Source: Acinetobacter sp. ANC 4805
GTDB lineage: Bacteria; Pseudomonadota; Gammaproteobacteria; Pseudomonadales; Moraxellaceae
Assembly: GCF_022549495.1 (NCBI RefSeq)
Contig: NZ_JAKZGD010000011.1
Location: forward strand, 1 to 64,000
Direction: 5' to 3'
Length of the DNA stretch: 64,000 nt
Positions 11,283-20,924 of the stretch are shown here, piece after piece. The notes beneath the pieces were generated by a model. That model did not search any database. It was not told the DNA's origin and saw only the letters and a program-made list of their open reading frames with translations. A program made the position numbers and the translations under genes. Each line of letters starts with the position of its first letter. The first letter of the stretch is position 1.

Positions 11283-12116
11283 ATGTTAGAGATCGCTTTA
11301 GGCTCAGCATTGATGTATTACTTTACAACGCAAGCCTTCGAAATAGAAAAAAAACCAGAGGGAACTGTATATTATACAGAGACCTTAGATTCTCGTAATC
11401 CTTCTTTTACACGGAATCATCGTGAAGCAGTGACGATTAAGCCAGCGATAGAAGATCAATTTCGGGGGATTGTGCGTCAAGCATACGATTATAGCTGTGG
11501 TTCAGCTGCGTTAACGACTCTTTTGAATGGTTATGGTGGTTTGCGTCTTACAGAGCAACAGACCATGACTGGCTTACTTCAATATGGAGAATATCAGCGT
11601 ATTATTGAGCGTCGTAGTTTTTCGCTGCTCGATATGAAACGTTTTGTTACTGCTCTAGGGTTGAGTAGTGGTGGATATCGTGGGGAGTTCTCTGATTTAA
11701 CGGCTTTGAAACAACCAGCAATTGTTCCTATTACATATGCAGGTTTTAAACATTTCGTTGTATATAAAGCATATAAAGATGGAAGAGTCTATGTCGCTGA
11801 TCCATCCTTGGGTAATATCAGTTTTGACGAGATTCGTTTCAAGCAAATTTGGGATAATAATACGTTATTTATTGTGGATATTCCTGAGCAGTATCGTAAG
11901 AACTTATTGGCATTACAAGACTCCGATATGCGTCACGTGGAAGATGCAACTATTAATAGATATGCCCTTGCTGAAATTCAGTTTCCAACACAAAAGTTTG
12001 AACGCATAGCTGATAAGGCATCAACCATGCGTCGAGTATTGGATGCTGATCCGACTTCTGCTACGTACAATCAACCGATTACGACTTTTATGCGCTTATA
12101 TTACAAGCGGAAGTAA
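11283..12116 (+). CDS. filB: C39-family cysteine peptidase (FilB)
   Basis: A 277-residue protein with a bacteriocin-processing-type C39 peptidase domain. The catalytic cysteine is in YDYSCGSAALTTLLNGY near residue 74, the histidine in GFKHFVVYK near residue 158, and the aspartate in VADPSLGN. The N terminus has a short hydrophobic stretch (LEIALGSALMYYF) that may act as an export signal. No ABC transporter domain is attached, unlike the peptidase domains of bacteriocin exporters. Within the fil cluster it may process FilA or another exported partner; that is inference. Confidence 0.75.
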   Translation: MLEIALGSALMYYFTTQAFEIEKKPEGTVYYTETLDSRNPSFTRNHREAVTIKPAIEDQFRGIVRQAYDYSCGSAALTTLLNGYGGLRLTEQQTMTGLLQYGEYQRIIERRSFSLLDMKRFVTALGLSSGGYRGEFSDLTALKQPAIVPITYAGFKHFVVYKAYKDGRVYVADPSLGNISFDEIRFKQIWDNNTLFIVDIPEQYRKNLLALQDSDMRHVEDATINRYALAEIQFPTQKFERIADKASTMRRVLDADPTSATYNQPITTFMRLYYKRK

Positions 12117-12162
12117 TTTAGAAATCATTAAAATTAATGTATTAATAGGATGTTACGCAAAA

Positions 12163-13278
12163 ATGAAAAGTCCATGGATGAATATCAGTGTGTTGGCATT
12201 AAGTATGAGTGCGATTACAACAACACTTTATGCTGAAGAACAGAAACCAACAGAAGTTCAAGCTGAGCAAGCAACAGCAACAGATCAAGCCGCTGATGCT
12301 GTAAAAGATGCACCTAGTGTAAATGCTGCTGAAAGCCAAGCGAGTCAGGCAGCTAATGCACTACAAAAACAAGAAGGTGATGCAACAAAAGAGACGAATC
12401 TACAAGAAGTTTTTACGTCGAATGAGCGTCAATATTCTTTAATTAAGAAGGGTGTTATTTCTTCTTATTATGACGTTGATTATACCTATTATCGTGATAG
12501 TCGAATTGATGTCGCAACAGGCGATAGTACAAGTGCATTACAACGGTTCCGTGTCGAAGAAGATGCAAACCATACGTTAACCAATACATTTACCGCACAA
12601 TATGGATTACTTGATAACGTTACTTTATCTGCATCACTTCCTCTGTTAGCGAAAAAAGATATTTTAAAAGAAAAAACAGCAGCAGGTTTGGGTGATATTT
12701 CTTTTGGAGCACGTTGGGAACCTTTCCCTTTAAAGCAAGGTCGTCTTCCATTAGTTCTGTTTGGTAGCCTATCAACAAAAACGGGTGATAGTCCTTATGA
12801 AATTGGGATTGATGAATTATCTACGGGTAAAGGGTATTACTCTGTTGGTTTTGGAGCAAGTACGCGTAAATATATTGACCCAGTTGTATTGTTTAGCTCG
12901 GTATCAGCAAACTACGGTTTAAAAGAGTCGGGGCTCAACCAGCTACGTGGAAACCGGATATTAGAGAGTTTTGATCCAGGTTTAAGTGGTGGTTTTTCAT
13001 TCGGATTTGCATACTCATTTAACTATGATGTATCACTGACAATGTCTTATCAACAAAGTTTTAATACAGGGGCAAAATTCTACTTTAAAAATGATGAAAG
13101 CTATCAATCTGCTGATCAAAGTAGTGCAATGTTGTCTTTTGCTTTAGGGGTTCGCGTATCACCTGAAACCATTGTGAATGGTACTGTTGGTATTGGATTA
13201 ACTGAGGATGCACCAGATGTATCATTAGGTCTATCTTTCCCGCTTGATATTATAGGTTTTGGCAAAAAAGTTCGTTAA
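12163..13278 (+). CDS. filC: FilC-like exported, probable outer-membrane protein
   Basis: A 371-residue protein from ATG 12163 (MKSPWMNISVLALSMSA...), with a signal peptide cleaving near YAEE, then an Ala/Gln/Glu-rich low-complexity linker (residues ~25-85), then a region of alternating strands ending in a C-terminal LSFPLDIIGFGKKVR segment that resembles a transporter-like outer-membrane barrel. The frame extends upstream to 12043, overlapping filB, but those 40 residues lack signal-peptide character. It ends 9 bases before filD with AAGGAG overlapping its stop. Function unknown beyond fil-cluster membership. Confidence 0.65.
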   Translation: MKSPWMNISVLALSMSAITTTLYAEEQKPTEVQAEQATATDQAADAVKDAPSVNAAESQASQAANALQKQEGDATKETNLQEVFTSNERQYSLIKKGVISSYYDVDYTYYRDSRIDVATGDSTSALQRFRVEEDANHTLTNTFTAQYGLLDNVTLSASLPLLAKKDILKEKTAAGLGDISFGARWEPFPLKQGRLPLVLFGSLSTKTGDSPYEIGIDELSTGKGYYSVGFGASTRKYIDPVVLFSSVSANYGLKESGLNQLRGNRILESFDPGLSGGFSFGFAYSFNYDVSLTMSYQQSFNTGAKFYFKNDESYQSADQSSAMLSFALGVRVSPETIVNGTVGIGLTEDAPDVSLGLSFPLDIIGFGKKVR

Positions 13279-13287
13279 GGAGATGTA

Positions 13288-14955
13288 ATGGTGAAATACC
13301 TAAAATTATGTCCCTTAACAGCAGCTATTCTTTTAGCTAGCTTATCAAATATTGCCAATGCGCAATTGGGACAGGACTTATCTGTGGATTTGCGTTCTCT
13401 TTCGTTAGGGAATGCGGTTACTGCTGATCCACCAGGGATTAGTGCGGTGCATTTTAACCCTGCTGCGCTTGCAAAGATTGAAGGTTTGCAAACGGATGTG
13501 CAGGGTATCTTGGCTAACTTCGCGATTGAGCGGGAATACTCAGCACCTGCTGGATATAATATTTTTGGCTATTCTGATGATCCATTGGTTTGTAATGATG
13601 GTCCTGAAGTTAGAACAGGAATATGTACTGACTTCAAAGGGACTGTAAATGGTGATGTTGAATATGCCAGTATTTATGTTCCTATTTTGAAGAAGATCGT
13701 AGATTTAGGACCGAATTCACCTTTGGCTGCACCTACAGCAGCGATTGCTTATAAGCCACCTGGTTCGAAAGTGACTTATGCAACAGCAATGTATGCGCCC
13801 TTAGTTGCTGGTTTTGGTGCAGAAGATGGTAACCCTAGTAATTATATGGGACAACAAGTCGCTTTAGAGCGTATTACATATTTGTCACCATCTTTTGGTT
13901 ATCAAGTAAACGATCATTTATCTGTCGGAGCATCATTTGGTATGTCTTACCAAGCGATTGCGTTAAAAACAGATTTACGCTTTCCAAATGAAATGATTGG
14001 TGTCTTGCGAATGGTGGATGAGGTCGTCTGTGCCCCATTTAAAAATAACGGAGACATTATCACTGATTTATTATTATTTGGTATCTGTAATGCTCAAGAA
14101 GGCATGAATCCATTTAGTAAGATGGGTGCAATGGATGTATCGTTAGAACAATCACTTAGTCCTAGTTATAACTTAGGTGTATTGTGGGAACCTACGGATG
14201 ACTTCAGTTTTGGTATGGTTTATCAAAGTGAAGCAAAAATGCGGTTGCGTGGAAAGTATTTAATTAATAATGCAACAGCTCCACAACAACTGGTTGCTGG
14301 TTTAAACTCTTCAGCAACAGGTCAGATTTTAGCTGCAATTCTTGGTTTACCAGGTTATGTACCGAATGTGGAATCAGGCTTAGTTGCTATGGATTTTAAA
14401 TATCCACAACATTTTAAAGCTGGGATTAAGTATAAAATTTTCCCAGACTTACAAATGAACTTTGATGTGGGTTGGACCGATTTTGCTGCTTGGGATAAGT
14501 TTAAATTTGAGTTTGATCGACAAATTTCACTATTAAAGGTTGCGAAACTTCTTTCTTCTGATGTAACAGATCGTTCTTTGGCTTTACCATTGAAGTTTCA
14601 ATCCTCTTGGCGTTGGGGAATTGGTTTTGAATATTCTGCAACAGATCGATTGAAATTGCGCATGGGCTATGAACCACGTACAAGTTCTATCCCTGATGAT
14701 AAACGAAATACGATGGTTCCTATTAATAATGCTCAGCTTTTTGGTTTAGGCGTTGGTTATCGCTTTGATCAAGATACAGATCTAGATTTATCAATAGGTT
14801 TCTTACGTAGTCGTGATGATATTCCTGCAAACACAAGTAGCCTTGCAAACAAAACTGGGGTTGATAATATTTTATTAAACCCATATGCAGGATTAGATAT
14901 TAAAACGAATACTAAGGTGACTTTACTTGGTATTAACTATAGAACAAGATGGTAA
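13288..14955 (+). CDS. filD: FadL/OmpP1-type outer-membrane transport protein (FilD)
   Basis: A 555-residue outer-membrane protein of the long-chain fatty-acid transporter type. It has a signal peptide ending NIANA, then QDLSVDLRSLSLGNAVTADP and SAVHFNPAALAKIEG, which match the N-terminal hatch of the FadL family (GAGNAYxG..A....NPAA pattern). The rest shows repeated amphipathic strands and ends in an aromatic/Arg C terminus (LLGINYRTRW). AAGGAG lies just before its ATG. It is translationally coupled to filC and filE. Substrate is not evident from sequence. Confidence 0.75.
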   Translation: MVKYLKLCPLTAAILLASLSNIANAQLGQDLSVDLRSLSLGNAVTADPPGISAVHFNPAALAKIEGLQTDVQGILANFAIEREYSAPAGYNIFGYSDDPLVCNDGPEVRTGICTDFKGTVNGDVEYASIYVPILKKIVDLGPNSPLAAPTAAIAYKPPGSKVTYATAMYAPLVAGFGAEDGNPSNYMGQQVALERITYLSPSFGYQVNDHLSVGASFGMSYQAIALKTDLRFPNEMIGVLRMVDEVVCAPFKNNGDIITDLLLFGICNAQEGMNPFSKMGAMDVSLEQSLSPSYNLGVLWEPTDDFSFGMVYQSEAKMRLRGKYLINNATAPQQLVAGLNSSATGQILAAILGLPGYVPNVESGLVAMDFKYPQHFKAGIKYKIFPDLQMNFDVGWTDFAAWDKFKFEFDRQISLLKVAKLLSSDVTDRSLALPLKFQSSWRWGIGFEYSATDRLKLRMGYEPRTSSIPDDKRNTMVPINNAQLFGLGVGYRFDQDTDLDLSIGFLRSRDDIPANTSSLANKTGVDNILLNPYAGLDIKTNTKVTLLGINYRTRW

Positions 14956-16133
14956 TGTTAAAGAAAGTGATAAGAAAACAACCTATACTTGTGATTTCAT
15001 TCGTTTGTGCTGTTATCGCAAGTAGCTCGGTTGTATATGCAGAAGGTTTTTATACAATTATTGGACCTGATGGTCGACCAATGATTGTTCCTAGAAAATC
15101 AACTGAGGCTGAGAAAAAAATCATTAAGTCTATACCGTCTAATCATATTGATGACTCAATAAAATTAGAAAATAGAGTTCAACCTAAGAATGATATCGAT
15201 GTTCCAAAAACATCAACTACAGTCGTGGTTAAAGATGACCTAATAAATGCATCTCAAATCCAGCCCACCATAGAATCTAAAAAAGAAGTGATTAAGTCTG
15301 AGGTAAGAAGTGAGCCTCAAGCAATTGTTAAATCTAAAAATATCATACTACAGCAACAAAATCTTGAACAAAAAAGCTTAGAGCAACCAAAGTCTGATAT
15401 TACAAAAGAAGTTGTATCTAAGGAAGTTCAGGCAGTTACTACTCCATCAGCATTTGCTCGTGTGGATGGCGTAGAATATGTGAATAATGAATATTTAGAG
15501 GATCAAGAGTTTAACTTAGATGGTAAAAAACGTTTTTATACCATGCCAGATGGTACTGGGCGCTTAGAAACAATAGAGCGTAAAAAAGGTGTAAGCCGTT
15601 CAATGTTAGATAGAATGCTCAGTCGATCAACTCAGGGTCTAGATTCGATTGCATTATCTAATAGTTATGTACGTTTATCTGCACAAGATTTATCTTTGGC
15701 ATTTGAGAATGATCGTTGTTTTTTAGAAGGATATAGTAAGAATAAAACGATTAAAACTCTAGCTCCTCAAAAAGATATAGGTTTATGGCCTCGTAAGCCT
15801 TTAAAAGAAAAGTTTGAATATGAGTTAGTGCAACTTGAACAAAATATTCAATATATGCAAGTTGACTCCTACGCTTCTAATGCTAATAGACCTACTTATT
15901 ATTGGCCATTGGTCGTTTTTTTAGATGAGTCTGGTTGTGTATTAGAGGGTGTGAGTGGATTTAAAAGTCAAAAAATTCCCGCAACATTATTACAACATGC
16001 TGCTCTTCAGGGGGTGCTTAAAATACCGCCTAATAGCCATTATATGATGATCACCCCTTTAGCTTCAGCCGTGGATGTTCCTGAGCAGGAACTTTCAAAT
16101 CAAGGACAGATTAAGATTACTGCTTTACAGTAG
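14949..16133 (+). CDS. filE: FilE-like exported protein
   Basis: A 394-residue protein with an N-terminal signal sequence (residues ~1-29, ending VVYAE) followed by the GFYTIIGPDGRPMIVP motif that marks FilE. A Lys/Gln/Glu-rich low-complexity stretch (residues 50-160) links it to a C-terminal globular part with the YTMPDGTGRLETIERKKG block. It overlaps filD by 7 bases; ATG 14955 is a second possible start. No enzyme motif is visible. The extended linker is compatible with spanning the periplasm or the wall. Confidence 0.7.
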   Translation: MVMLKKVIRKQPILVISFVCAVIASSSVVYAEGFYTIIGPDGRPMIVPRKSTEAEKKIIKSIPSNHIDDSIKLENRVQPKNDIDVPKTSTTVVVKDDLINASQIQPTIESKKEVIKSEVRSEPQAIVKSKNIILQQQNLEQKSLEQPKSDITKEVVSKEVQAVTTPSAFARVDGVEYVNNEYLEDQEFNLDGKKRFYTMPDGTGRLETIERKKGVSRSMLDRMLSRSTQGLDSIALSNSYVRLSAQDLSLAFENDRCFLEGYSKNKTIKTLAPQKDIGLWPRKPLKEKFEYELVQLEQNIQYMQVDSYASNANRPTYYWPLVVFLDESGCVLEGVSGFKSQKIPATLLQHAALQGVLKIPPNSHYMMITPLASAVDVPEQELSNQGQIKITALQ

Positions 16134-16152
16134 GCATAAATAGGATGAACCC

Positions 16153-18171
16153 ATGACAAATAAAAAAGTTTTATTACCCTTTGCCTTAACGACATTAGTG
16201 GCATTTTTACAAGGTTGTGGTGGTGAAAGTGCTAAAATTAACGAAGACCCAAATAAAGGGGTTGAAGGTGTAACAGCCAATACCAGTTGTTCACCAACAA
16301 ATACCGATTGCCTACCATTTGTAATGGATTACCCTATTTCTGGTCTGAACTTTGATTGTAGTAGTGATAAAGTGAATCACTTCGTAACAAAGTTGGAATC
16401 AAATACTGTCACAGGTGCTTGTAAATTAGGGGATACAGCGACTTTTTATATACAAGGTAAAAACGCTAGAAAAATTAGTCTAGGGGCTGTGAAATTAGAC
16501 GATATTTCTAAAATTAATGATTCACGATATCCTATACCTCGTATGCGTCTTATTGATTTAGCGAGTGCATTAACAGGGAAAGTACCAGCGACACTTGATC
16601 TAAATGATGAAACGATTCGTGTTGCAATTGCATTAGTCAAAATCTCTCATAGTATTGGTCTTGAACAAGATGATAATGTTTTAGGTGATATTCAACCGAC
16701 TCAGATTACAGATGAAAAGAAAGAACTATTATCTAAGCTAACGAAAGATATTGGTGTTACTGAGCTGAGTAGTGGAGCCTATGTCGAAATATTAAAACCT
16801 TGGTTAGATGTCACTACAGTAACAGATGAACAAGCATTAACGATTCTTACTCAACTCTTGAATTTATCGAATGCTGGTGTATGGCAAGCAACAATACCTT
16901 TCTTAAAAGCAGGCACGATTAGCTCTTCAATTAAGACCAGTGATGGTTTCTTTGGTTGTAACCAAGCGCTGTATACGGATTGTGTAAATGCAGACAAAGG
17001 CAGCAGCCTGATCCATTCGATGGGTGAAGTATTTTTATTAACAGATCGACAAGGTTATGCAATAGGAACTGGGCAGCAGTGGCGAGGCCCTGCGAGTTTT
17101 CTTGAAGGTAAACTCTATCCACCACTTCTTTTAATTACCAAAGTGAAAGCCCAAAAAGTACAGATTAATGCTCAAAACTCATGGTTAAACCCACTTACTC
17201 GGGAAATCAATTCAAATCAACCTTTGCGTTTCTCTCTCACTGCAAATGCTGCTGAAGATTTGAAATTTAAACAAGGTAAGCTAATTAATGGTCACACAAT
17301 ACCGGGCACTGAATATATTTATCGACTTTTATTGAATGCGAAAGACACAGATACGGTAAACACGGCACATTTAGGGCAATGGGAACAAGCAATCGATGGC
17401 AGAGCATATAATGGTAGCCTCGAAATTTATAAGGCAAATCCACCAAGCTATTTAGGTAAAGATGTCTTTAAAACGAGTGCGAATGTAAAAACAAATGAAA
17501 AATATATTTTCCCTTTGTATGCAACATTAATTTTTGGATTCTCTGATAGTAGTATTCCTGATTCAGAAAAAATTAAATTAGGAATCATGATTGATGAGTA
17601 TGGCAATATTCGAACAGATATTAAGAAAGATGCAACAGCAAGTGATATGTCTGGTAATTGCGCAAAAACTCAATCCATAAATGCAGATGGAACAATCACT
17701 GACGAATATGGTGAGATGCAGTATCGAATAGGTACGACAGGCGCAACTTCATTTACGGCGACGAGTAAATCTGTTTCAGTTCGAACAATTTTATCTAATC
17801 CAAAATTCGGGTTACTTAATGGCGCTATGTTTGGTCTGAATGTTGGTCTTATTTATCAAAGTAATGATATTAAATCGATTGGTGGCGCTAAAATCAATGT
17901 GCATAATTTATTGAGTGATGCACCACAAAAAGAAATTACTTTAACTGACTTTAGTGAAGGAAGTAATATTGTTTTCTGGTCAAATACTTATGCTTACTAT
18001 CAAGCTGCTTATATCAATATGTATGATAATTTGAAAGATGATACTGAGCGAAATAAGTATGTTAAACCAACCGATGAAGATCGAGTAATGGCTAAACGTT
18101 GGACAGGACCTGTTACAATTCAGTTGGCCAATCAAAGTGCAGCAGCATGTAAAGCTGTAAAAATAAAATAA
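16153..18171 (+). CDS. filF: FilF-like lipoprotein
   Basis: A 672-residue lipoprotein: signal MTNKKVLLPFALTTLVAFLQGC, with LQGC as lipobox and Cys22 as the lipidated residue. The mature part begins with a disordered region having several cysteines and then a large beta-rich domain; paired cysteines suggest disulfides and a periplasmic or surface location. It is the last gene of the fil cluster and is closed by a strong terminator. Known only as a putative pilus-assembly-cluster protein; I see no enzyme motif. Confidence 0.7.
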   Translation: MTNKKVLLPFALTTLVAFLQGCGGESAKINEDPNKGVEGVTANTSCSPTNTDCLPFVMDYPISGLNFDCSSDKVNHFVTKLESNTVTGACKLGDTATFYIQGKNARKISLGAVKLDDISKINDSRYPIPRMRLIDLASALTGKVPATLDLNDETIRVAIALVKISHSIGLEQDDNVLGDIQPTQITDEKKELLSKLTKDIGVTELSSGAYVEILKPWLDVTTVTDEQALTILTQLLNLSNAGVWQATIPFLKAGTISSSIKTSDGFFGCNQALYTDCVNADKGSSLIHSMGEVFLLTDRQGYAIGTGQQWRGPASFLEGKLYPPLLLITKVKAQKVQINAQNSWLNPLTREINSNQPLRFSLTANAAEDLKFKQGKLINGHTIPGTEYIYRLLLNAKDTDTVNTAHLGQWEQAIDGRAYNGSLEIYKANPPSYLGKDVFKTSANVKTNEKYIFPLYATLIFGFSDSSIPDSEKIKLGIMIDEYGNIRTDIKKDATASDMSGNCAKTQSINADGTITDEYGEMQYRIGTTGATSFTATSKSVSVRTILSNPKFGLLNGAMFGLNVGLIYQSNDIKSIGGAKINVHNLLSDAPQKEITLTDFSEGSNIVFWSNTYAYYQAAYINMYDNLKDDTERNKYVKPTDEDRVMAKRWTGPVTIQLANQSAAACKAVKIK

Positions 18172-18180
18172 CTTTTTAGT

Positions 18181-18227
18181 AAAAAAGACCGCTTATTGGA
18201 TATAGTTCAATAAGCGGTCTTTTTTTA
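18181..18227. terminator. bidirectional terminator between filF and the NUDIX gene
   Basis: A 13-bp perfect stem AGACCGCTTATTG / CAATAAGCGGTCT (18186-18198 with 18208-18220), with A-run before and T-run after, so it can work in both directions. filF and the converging NUDIX gene share it. Confidence 0.92.
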
Positions 18228-18228
18228 T

Positions 18229-18777
18229 TTAACCTGTATGATCTAAACGCGTACCTAATGTTTCTAAGTGAGAAGGGAATACCCCTTGTTTACGATCTGA
18301 GAAATAATGTTTTAAAGTTTGTTCTACACTTGGAAATGCGAGTTCTGTCCACGGAATTTCATGTTCTTCAAATAAACGACACTCGAGGCTTTCTTCTCCA
18401 GCACCAAATAAACCTTGTTTTATCTGTGCTTTAAACAGTACGTAAATCTGCCCAATACGCGGAATATTATACATACAGTACAGTTGTTCAATGTCAACTT
18501 CGGCTTCAGCTTCCTCACGTGTTTCACGTGCAGCGCCTTGCTCCATGGTTTCAAATAATTCCATGTAACCCGCAGGGAGTGTCCATAATCCATAACGAGG
18601 TTCGATAGCACGTCGACAAAGTAAAACCTTATCATCCCAAATAGCCAATGCTCCACAAATGACTTTCGGATTTTCATAGTGGATGTTGCCACAGTGTGTA
18701 CAGACAAGCCGTGTTTTATGATCGCCTAGCGGGATTTTTGCTTCAGTTTGATGTCCACACGCAACGCAAAAGCTCAT
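18229..18777 (-). CDS. zinc-ribbon NUDIX hydrolase
   Basis: A 182-residue NUDIX hydrolase with an N-terminal zinc ribbon (FCVACG ... CTHCGNIHYENPK) and a NUDIX box GYMELFETMEQGAARETREEAE near residue 70, matching GX5EX7REUXEEX(G/A)U. The Zn ribbon plus NUDIX layout resembles NudC-like or ADP-ribose/NADH pyrophosphatase-type enzymes, so the substrate is probably a nucleoside diphosphate derivative. I start at MSFCVACG (18777); the frame extends to 18789. It converges on filF and is divergent from the CoA pyrophosphatase gene. Confidence 0.85.
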   Translation of the reverse strand: MSFCVACGHQTEAKIPLGDHKTRLVCTHCGNIHYENPKVICGALAIWDDKVLLCRRAIEPRYGLWTLPAGYMELFETMEQGAARETREEAEAEVDIEQLYCMYNIPRIGQIYVLFKAQIKQGLFGAGEESLECRLFEEHEIPWTELAFPSVEQTLKHYFSDRKQGVFPSHLETLGTRLDHTG

Positions 18778-18897
18778 AATTATCATCAACCATAGAGATA
18801 ACTCAGCATAACTGAATTTTTATCACTTCGCATCATGATCTATGATTGTCATTAAAATTTCAGTTATGATGATTTGTAAGGAAAATGAGAAAAAGAG

Positions 18898-19512
18898 ATG
18901 AGTCATATGGAAGAGCCATCGTTAATACAGCTTTTACAACAACGGTTGCGTTTTTCCAAACGAATCCAACAAGCTGATGCAGCTGTTTTAATTGCGATTA
19001 CACAAGAGCCTCAACCGAAAGTTTTACTCACACGCCGTTCAATCCATTTATCGCAACATGCTGGAGAGGTGTCTTTTCCGGGTGGTAAACGTGATCCAAG
19101 TGATACCAGTAATATTGTGGTGGCTTTGCGTGAGGCACAGGAAGAAACAGCACTTAATCCTTTTGACGTCAAATTGTTGGGTGATTTGCCGATACAACGG
19201 GCCCGTAGCGGTTTATCTGTGAAACCGATTGTAGGATTAATCCCTGCGGAGGTGGACTTAATTGCTCAGCCTACAGAGATTGATCGTATTTTTTTTGCGC
19301 CGTTACAGCAACTAATTGATGCACCACCTTTACCCTATGAAGTACGTTTGGTTCGACAATCAATTTATTTCCCAAGCATGCAAGTGGAAAATGAAATTGT
19401 TTGGGGTTTAACCGCTCGTATGTTGGTATCGTTATTTCAGTATGGGCTTGGGCATCAAAAGAAATGGCCTTTTTTAGTGAATCCACCACATTTTGGATTA
19501 TCTAAGTTTTAG
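18898..19512 (+). CDS. nudL: CoA pyrophosphatase (NUDIX, NudL-type)
   Basis: A 204-residue NUDIX hydrolase of the coenzyme A diphosphatase type, splitting CoA into 3',5'-ADP and 4'-phosphopantetheine. The UPF0035-like signature LSQHAGEVSFPGGKRDPSD precedes the NUDIX motif ALREAQEETAL (residues ~63-90). It follows directly after a second start codon pair (ATG AGT CAT ATG). Substrate assignment rests on the family signature, not on measured activity. Confidence 0.85.
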   Translation: MSHMEEPSLIQLLQQRLRFSKRIQQADAAVLIAITQEPQPKVLLTRRSIHLSQHAGEVSFPGGKRDPSDTSNIVVALREAQEETALNPFDVKLLGDLPIQRARSGLSVKPIVGLIPAEVDLIAQPTEIDRIFFAPLQQLIDAPPLPYEVRLVRQSIYFPSMQVENEIVWGLTARMLVSLFQYGLGHQKKWPFLVNPPHFGLSKF

Positions 19513-19542
19513 TTATCTTTTATTTAAATTGGGTGTTTTGTC

Positions 19543-20076
19543 ATGATGTATACCTATCAGGGATTGAGTCCAAAAGCATTACATGAACCTTGGGATGGCT
19601 GGGTTGCACCAACTGCGACAGTGATTGGTCAAGCTGAATTGGGGCGTCGAGTCAGTATTTGGTTTGGTGCAGTTGTACGAGCGGATAACAGTGTTATTCG
19701 GATTGGAAATTTTTCGAATATTCAAGAAAATGCAGTTTTACATACCGATGCAGGCATTGAACTGAATATTGGCGATTATGTGACGGTGGGGCATCAAGCG
19801 ATGTTACATGGTTGTACGATTGGAGATAATTCTTTAATTGGTATCAATGCTGTTGTTTTAAATAATGCGGTGATTGGTAAAAATTGTATTATTGGTGCAA
19901 ATGCGCTGATTCCTGAAGGTAAAATCATTCCTGATAATTCAGTTGTGATGGGGTCACCTGGTAAAGTAGTTAAAACCTTGGATGAACAAGGTGCCGCACG
20001 CTTGCATTTGAGCGCTTTACATTATGCGGAACATTATCAAAATTTCTTAGCATTGGAAGAATTTAGCTTCGAGTGA
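19543..20076 (+). CDS. gamma-class carbonic anhydrase family protein (YrdA-like)
   Basis: A 177-residue left-handed beta-helix protein. The hexapeptide repeats run from about residue 20 to 140 (IGQAELGRRVSIWFGAVV, IGNFSNIQENAVLH, VGHQAMLHGC, IGDNSLIG). Histidines in AVLH, GHQAMLH supply the trimer-interface metal site of gamma carbonic anhydrases. Whether it hydrates CO2 or has a scaffolding or acyltransferase-like role is not known from sequence. ATG 19543 or 19546 can start it. Confidence 0.88.
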   Translation: MMYTYQGLSPKALHEPWDGWVAPTATVIGQAELGRRVSIWFGAVVRADNSVIRIGNFSNIQENAVLHTDAGIELNIGDYVTVGHQAMLHGCTIGDNSLIGINAVVLNNAVIGKNCIIGANALIPEGKIIPDNSVVMGSPGKVVKTLDEQGAARLHLSALHYAEHYQNFLALEEFSFE

Positions 20077-20099
20077 TTTTAAGCTAAACTAGATTTAAA

Positions 20100-20129
20100 T
20101 TTAGCCAAGTATAGACTTGGCTTTTTTGT
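20100..20129 (+). terminator. terminator after the gamma carbonic anhydrase gene
   Basis: Stem AGCCAAG / CTTGGCT (20103-20109 with 20116-20122), loop TATAGA, then six T. Confidence 0.88.
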
Positions 20130-20217
20130 ATCTAGCAAAAGCCAATAACTCGCTTAGGAGGCTTGAGTGGGGTATGATACTCGACGTTTTTTATCTCTTT
20201 TAGACTAAGGTTTTTGC

Positions 20218-20916
20218 ATGAAGTTGCTTGCATTGGAAACGGCAAATGAACACTGTTCTGTTTCGTTGATTGATGATGTTGAAGAACTCTATTTTCAATT
20301 AGATGAGCGACCAAAAGCACAAACCCAAACGATTTTGCCTTTAACTGAGCAAGCTTTACTGCAAACACAAACTCAGTTAGCCGATTTAACAGCAATCGCT
20401 TTCAGCCGTGGGCCAGGTTCATTTAGTGGTGTGCGTATCAATGCGGCTGTTGCGCAAGCTTTGGCATGGTCACAAGATTTACCTGTGATTCCTGTATCAA
20501 GTTTGCAAGCACTAGCGCAAGCAGCATATCGTTTGACAGGACTACAACAAGTCACGGCTGTTCTCGATGCACGTATGCAAGAAGTTTATATTGCTAATTT
20601 TAGCATTGATGAACATGGCATCATGCAAGCAGTCGATGAAGAAAAATTATTAAATTACCAGCAAGCTGCAGCATATTGTAAATTCATGGCGATTGGCTCA
20701 GGTTCAGAATTGGTTAAGCCAAATCAAATAGACTCGCAAGAGGCTTCCATTCTGAAAACGTCTATCCCAGAAATCAGAGCAACTGCGCAGGATATTGCAA
20801 CAATTGCTCGAATTTATGCAGCGCAGCAAAAATGGGTTGATGCTGAGCATGCACTCCCTGTGTATTTACGTGATGATGCATGGAAAAAAATTCCAGAACA
20901 AGGTAAGGCGAATTAA
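20218..20916 (+). CDS. tsaB: tRNA threonylcarbamoyladenosine synthesis protein TsaB
   Basis: An ASKHA-fold protein (232 residues) that acts as the TsaD-binding scaffold in the t6A37 tRNA modification pathway. The N terminus MKLLALETANEHCSVSL and the FSRGPGSFSGVRI motif near residue 63 are diagnostic. A full-length single gene. uppP begins 8 bases after its stop, so they are likely cotranscribed, though functionally unrelated. Confidence 0.93.
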   Translation: MKLLALETANEHCSVSLIDDVEELYFQLDERPKAQTQTILPLTEQALLQTQTQLADLTAIAFSRGPGSFSGVRINAAVAQALAWSQDLPVIPVSSLQALAQAAYRLTGLQQVTAVLDARMQEVYIANFSIDEHGIMQAVDEEKLLNYQQAAAYCKFMAIGSGSELVKPNQIDSQEASILKTSIPEIRATAQDIATIARIYAAQQKWVDAEHALPVYLRDDAWKKIPEQGKAN

Positions 20917-20924
20917 GGTTAATT

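Noticed and set aside
12043..12162. Longer start of filC
   Set aside because: The 40 additional residues overlap filB in another frame and lack signal-peptide character; ATG 12163 has a proper leader.
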